NCBI GenBank assembly: GCA_035699465.1
Contig: DASSPT010000173.1
Span: 1 to 50,871 of the forward strand
DNA: 50,871 nt
Direction of reading: 5' to 3'
Source of the DNA: JAICNR01 sp035699465
GTDB lineage: Bacteria; Gemmatimonadota; Gemmatimonadetes; JACCXV01; JAHWKZ01
Below the pieces are notes generated by a model. It saw only the letters and a program-made list of their open reading frames with translations, made no database searches and had not been told where the DNA came from. The translations under genes were made by a program, and so were the position numbers. Below are positions 48,275-50,871 of this stretch, piece after piece. Position 1 is the stretch's first letter; each line of letters opens with the position of its first letter.

Positions 48275-49918
48275 ATGTCCGACGGACAACCGAGTGCGGT
48301 GCAGGGCCCTGACACGCGCCTAGGAGGGCTCACCGCGGAGCTGCGGGCTCTCGAGGAGCGCGTGCGGGAGGGCGGCGGACGCGACAAGGTGGCCCGCCAG
48401 CACGAGCAGGGAAAGCTGACCGCGCGCGAGCGCCTGGAGCTCCTGCGGGACCCCGGGAGCCGGTTCCTGGAGATCGGCCTCCTGGTGGCATGGGATCGCT
48501 ATCAGGAGCAGGCCCCGGCGGCCGGAGTGGTCACGGCGGTCACCGAGGTCCACGGCCGGCCCGTGGTCGTGGTGGCCAACGACGCGACGGTGAAGGCCGG
48601 AGCGTGGTGGCCGGAGACGATCACGAAGATCCTGCGCGCGCAGGAGATCGCGATGCGCTGCCGGGTGCCGATCGTCTATCTAGTCGACTCGGCCGGCGTC
48701 AACCTCCCCTACCAAGGCGGCGTGTTCCCCGGCCAGTACGGCGCCAGCCGGATCTTCTACTACAACTCGATCATGCGCCGCTACCTGCGAGTCCCCCAGA
48801 TCGCCGCGGTCATGGGACCCTGCATCGCCGGTGGCGCGTACCTCCCCGCGCTCTCCGACGTCATCCTCATGGTCGAGGGCACCTCCTTCATGGGTCTCGG
48901 AGGTCCCAACCTGGTGAAGGGAGCCACGGGGCAGACCGTGGACGCGGAAGAGCTCGGGGGCGCGCGGATGCACGTCGAAGTCAGTGGCGTGGCGCACTAC
49001 ACGGTGCCCGACGACGAAACGGGCCTCGAGCGGATCCGCGATCTCGTCGGCGAGCTCCCGTACGCGCCTCCCCCCCTCGGCAACGACTGGACCGCCGTTC
49101 CGGGACGCGAGCCGTCGGAGCTCTACGACATCCTGCCGCTCGATCATCGCCAGCCCTACGACGTGCGCGAAGTCCTGTCCTGCGTCCTCGACGCCTCGCG
49201 CTGGGACGAGTTCCAGGCGGAGCGCGCGTCCGAGATGATCTGCCTCACCGGCCGGCTGCACGGCATGCCGATCGGGGTGATCGCCAACGCGCGCGGGATG
49301 TTCCGCCGCGAAGGCGAGCCGCCCCGCTTCGGAGGAATCGTCTACACCGAGTCGGCCGAGAAGGTGGCCTACTACCTCGAGACCCTGGAGCGACACCGGA
49401 CGCCGATGCTGTTCGTGCAGGACGTGTCGGGCTTCATGGTGGGCCTCGAGGCGGAGCGGAGCGGCATCATCCGGGCCGGCGCGCGGTTCGTCGAGGCGAT
49501 GGCGACGGCGACCGTCCCCAAGCTCGTCCTCACCCTCAACCATGCCTCGGGAGCGGGCTACTATGCGATGGCGGGCCAGGGGTTCGACCCCGATTTCCTG
49601 TTCACCCTGCCCACGGGCCGCATGGGCGTGATGGAGGGCGAGAGCGCGGTGTGGGCGCTGTTCGGGCCCGAGCTCGATCGGCTGCGGGCCGCGGGGCAGG
49701 AGCCCGACCCGGAACTCAAGACGCGGATCGATGCGGTCCGGGCCGACTACGAGGAGCAGCTCGACGCGCTCCACGCCGCCGCCCGCGGCCATGTCGACGC
49801 GGTGCTCGAGCCAGAGCGCCTGCGCGACCGTCTTGGGTTTGCGCTCTGGACCGCGCTCCACAACCCGGGACCACACATCGGCCCCTTCGCGCTCCCACCC
49901 GGCACCCTCACCGCCTAG
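48275..49918 (+). CDS. Acyl-CoA carboxylase carboxyltransferase subunit (PccB/MccB type)
   Basis: 547 residues, two crotonase-fold halves. GKLTARERLELLRDPGSRFLEIG near 50-72 is the family's N-terminal signature. IVYLVDSAGVNLPYQGGVFPG and GPCIAGGAYLPALSDV line the acyl-CoA site. The C-terminal half has FVQDVSGFMVGLEAERSGIIRAGAR for carboxybiotin. YYMAGQGFDP-type and PTGRMGVMEGESAVWALF segments agree with methylcrotonyl/propionyl-CoA carboxylases. It moves CO2 from biotin to an acyl-CoA. The biotin carboxylase/BCCP partner is not in the window, so the acyl substrate is open. A small membrane-peptide gene starts eight bases later. Confidence 0.93.
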   Translation: MSDGQPSAVQGPDTRLGGLTAELRALEERVREGGGRDKVARQHEQGKLTARERLELLRDPGSRFLEIGLLVAWDRYQEQAPAAGVVTAVTEVHGRPVVVVANDATVKAGAWWPETITKILRAQEIAMRCRVPIVYLVDSAGVNLPYQGGVFPGQYGASRIFYYNSIMRRYLRVPQIAAVMGPCIAGGAYLPALSDVILMVEGTSFMGLGGPNLVKGATGQTVDAEELGGARMHVEVSGVAHYTVPDDETGLERIRDLVGELPYAPPPLGNDWTAVPGREPSELYDILPLDHRQPYDVREVLSCVLDASRWDEFQAERASEMICLTGRLHGMPIGVIANARGMFRREGEPPRFGGIVYTESAEKVAYYLETLERHRTPMLFVQDVSGFMVGLEAERSGIIRAGARFVEAMATATVPKLVLTLNHASGAGYYAMAGQGFDPDFLFTLPTGRMGVMEGESAVWALFGPELDRLRAAGQEPDPELKTRIDAVRADYEEQLDALHAAARGHVDAVLEPERLRDRLGFALWTALHNPGPHIGPFALPPGTLTA

Positions 49919-49926
49919 GCCCGCGC

Positions 49927-50073
49927 ATGTCCCGCCTGGCGCGGAGCCTGCTGTGGACCCTGGTTGCGCTGGCCATCCTGGCTGTCATCTGGGTAGCCGG
50001 TGGCTTCTTGTGGCCCCGTCCCCAGTTCGACCGCCCCGGAGTCCCCTGGCGCTCCGACACGCTCCAGAGGTGA
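49927..50073 (+). CDS. Predicted 48-residue membrane peptide
   Basis: Eight bases after the carboxyltransferase stop, ATG 49927 opens 48 codons. A basic N-terminus (SRLARSLL), one strong hydrophobic helix (about 9-30, WTLVALAILAVIWVAGGFLW) and a polar tail with two Pro-rich turns look like a real single-span membrane peptide. No SD is visible, so it may be translated by coupling. Nothing identifies a function. It could instead be a chance frame. Confidence 0.45.
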   Translation: MSRLARSLLWTLVALAILAVIWVAGGFLWPRPQFDRPGVPWRSDTLQR

Positions 50074-50083
50074 GATGATCGGA

Positions 50084-50128
50084 ACTATACCTCGATCCAT
50101 GTCCGCTCTACTCTGCCGAGGATATAGT
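50084..50128 (+). promoter_or_regulatory. Inverted repeat before the third Crp/Fnr-type gene
   Basis: ACTATACCTCG (50084-50094) and CGAGG-A-TATAGT (50117-50128) are complementary over 11 bases with one bulged A, separated by 22 bases. The second arm ends seven bases before the ATG at 50136, so it spans the RBS region. It is either an operator pair or a hairpin controlling translation. Confidence 0.5.
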
Positions 50129-50135
50129 TGGGGAA

Positions 50136-50831
50136 ATGGTAACCCGCGATCTTCTCCTCACGTGCCCCGCCCTGCGGGAGCTCGGGCCCGGAGCGCTCGA
50201 TGCCATCGCCCGGCGGGCGAAGACCCTCGAGTTCCGGCGAAACGAGCGCCTGGCGGGCCTCGTCAACCCCCCCAAGCGGCTCATCTTCCTGCTGGCGGGG
50301 CTCGCCAAGCTCTCGACGGCGACCGTCGACGGCCGCGAGAGGATTGTCTACGTGTTCCGTCCCGGGGACATCGTCGGCTCCCGAGTGCTCCTCGACAGGA
50401 GCCTGGAGTCGGACTACGAGGTCGTGGCGATGACCAGGCTGTCGGCCGTCGTCCTCGACCTGGCGGACTTCCAGGCGATCACCGAAGAGCACCCCGAGGT
50501 CCTGATCGCGGTGACGCAGAACCTCTCGCGACGGCTCGAGCGACTGACCGCGCGATTGATGGGGGTCATGTCGGAAGAGGTGTCGATGCGGCTCTGCCGA
50601 TTGCTCCTCGATTTCGTGGAGGGAGGGCAGAACGCTCCCGACGGGTTCGTTCGTCTCGTGCACCCGCTGACGCACGAGACGATGGCGCACATCGTCGGGG
50701 CGAGCCGGCCCCACACGTCCACCGTCCTCTCCGATCTCGAGAAGGAAGGGATCGTGAAGCGCCAGCGCAGAGATCTCCTCGTCAATCCCCAACGCCTTGC
50801 GGAGACCATCGGCCAGACGACGTGGCCTTGA
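50136..50831 (+). CDS. Crp/Fnr-family transcription regulator, paralogue 3
   Basis: 231 residues. Same plan as the two paralogues at 43865-45365: beta-roll with FRRNERLAGLVNPPKRLIFLLAGLAKLST and VYVFRPGDIVGSRVLLDRSLES, dimer helix, and HTH HETMAHIVGASRPHTSTVLSDLE. The recognition helix (GASRPHTST) is the same as in paralogue 1, predicting the same operator. The phosphate-binding Arg-Ser of cAMP-type proteins is missing here too. The C-terminal tail is shorter. A likely chromosomal family expansion; the ligand is unknown. Confidence 0.92.
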   Translation: MVTRDLLLTCPALRELGPGALDAIARRAKTLEFRRNERLAGLVNPPKRLIFLLAGLAKLSTATVDGRERIVYVFRPGDIVGSRVLLDRSLESDYEVVAMTRLSAVVLDLADFQAITEEHPEVLIAVTQNLSRRLERLTARLMGVMSEEVSMRLCRLLLDFVEGGQNAPDGFVRLVHPLTHETMAHIVGASRPHTSTVLSDLEKEGIVKRQRRDLLVNPQRLAETIGQTTWP

Positions 50832-50871
50832 CACTGCACTGGCCGGGATCGACGATCGCATGAACGTCTCG

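Noticed and set aside
50827..50871. Promoter (TTGACA) and start of another gene at ATG 50860
   Set aside because: Only four codons are visible and the -10 is weak; it cannot be supported from this window.

Overview
This window is high-GC, densely packed bacterial DNA with long co-directional operons, frequent ATGA/GTGA/TGATG overlaps and GTG/TTG starts. It has no rRNA, tRNA, IS element or CRISPR array that I can see. SusC/SusD-type outer-membrane proteins, TonB receptors with carboxypeptidase-regulatory domains, lipoproteins and MWN-motif c-type cytochromes together suggest a Gram-negative, respiring member of the FCB assemblage or a relative (Gemmatimonadota- or Eisenbacteria-like). That assignment is inference from gene content only.

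Layout. 1-401: 5' part of a secreted, probably beta-helix protein on the minus strand. 658-1128: small heat-shock protein. 1651-13840: one uninterrupted hydrogen operon, containing the membrane-bound group 1 [NiFe] hydrogenase (small subunit, large subunit, cytochrome b), endopeptidase, hypA-B-F-C-D-E, a formyltransferase-like gene plus a crotonase-like gene that together look like a split HypX, and a nickel transporter. 14029-24578: a very heme-rich electron-transfer locus, containing a 9-heme lipoprotein, a tetraheme cytochrome, a 9-heme membrane-anchored cytochrome, a Rieske protein, a fused b6/subunit-IV cytochrome b, a 20-heme NapC-type cytochrome, an outer-membrane beta-barrel and a 16-heme cytochrome. 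By motif count it encodes 58 c-type hemes. 24742-29670: TonB receptor and two lipoproteins. 29859-38063: SusC-like receptor, SusD-like lipoprotein, adenylate-forming enzyme and an NMT1/SsuA-type ABC importer (SBP, ATPase, permease).

38152-43568 is a stress block: CspA (minus strand, with its own promoter and an intrinsic-terminator-like hairpin in the leader), mini ppGpp hydrolase, small membrane protein, DUF892 ferritin-like protein, stress-type SDR, a small SAP/Rho-N protein and two tandem Ku proteins. 43865-50831 holds three paralogous Crp/Fnr-type regulators interleaved with an SLC13 transporter, a PqqD-like membrane protein, an acyl-CoA carboxyltransferase and a 48-residue membrane peptide.

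How the parts may work together (inference): the hydrogenase feeds electrons from H2 to quinone through its cytochrome b. The Rieske/cytochrome b complex has no cytochrome c1 gene beside it; it could pass electrons from quinol to the periplasmic multihemes and, through the beta-barrel and the 16-heme protein, across the outer membrane. A hydrogen- or quinol-linked trans-envelope electron conduit built around a b6f-like complex is the most exciting candidate system here. The split HypX (CO ligand synthesis under air) and the CspA leader attenuator come next.
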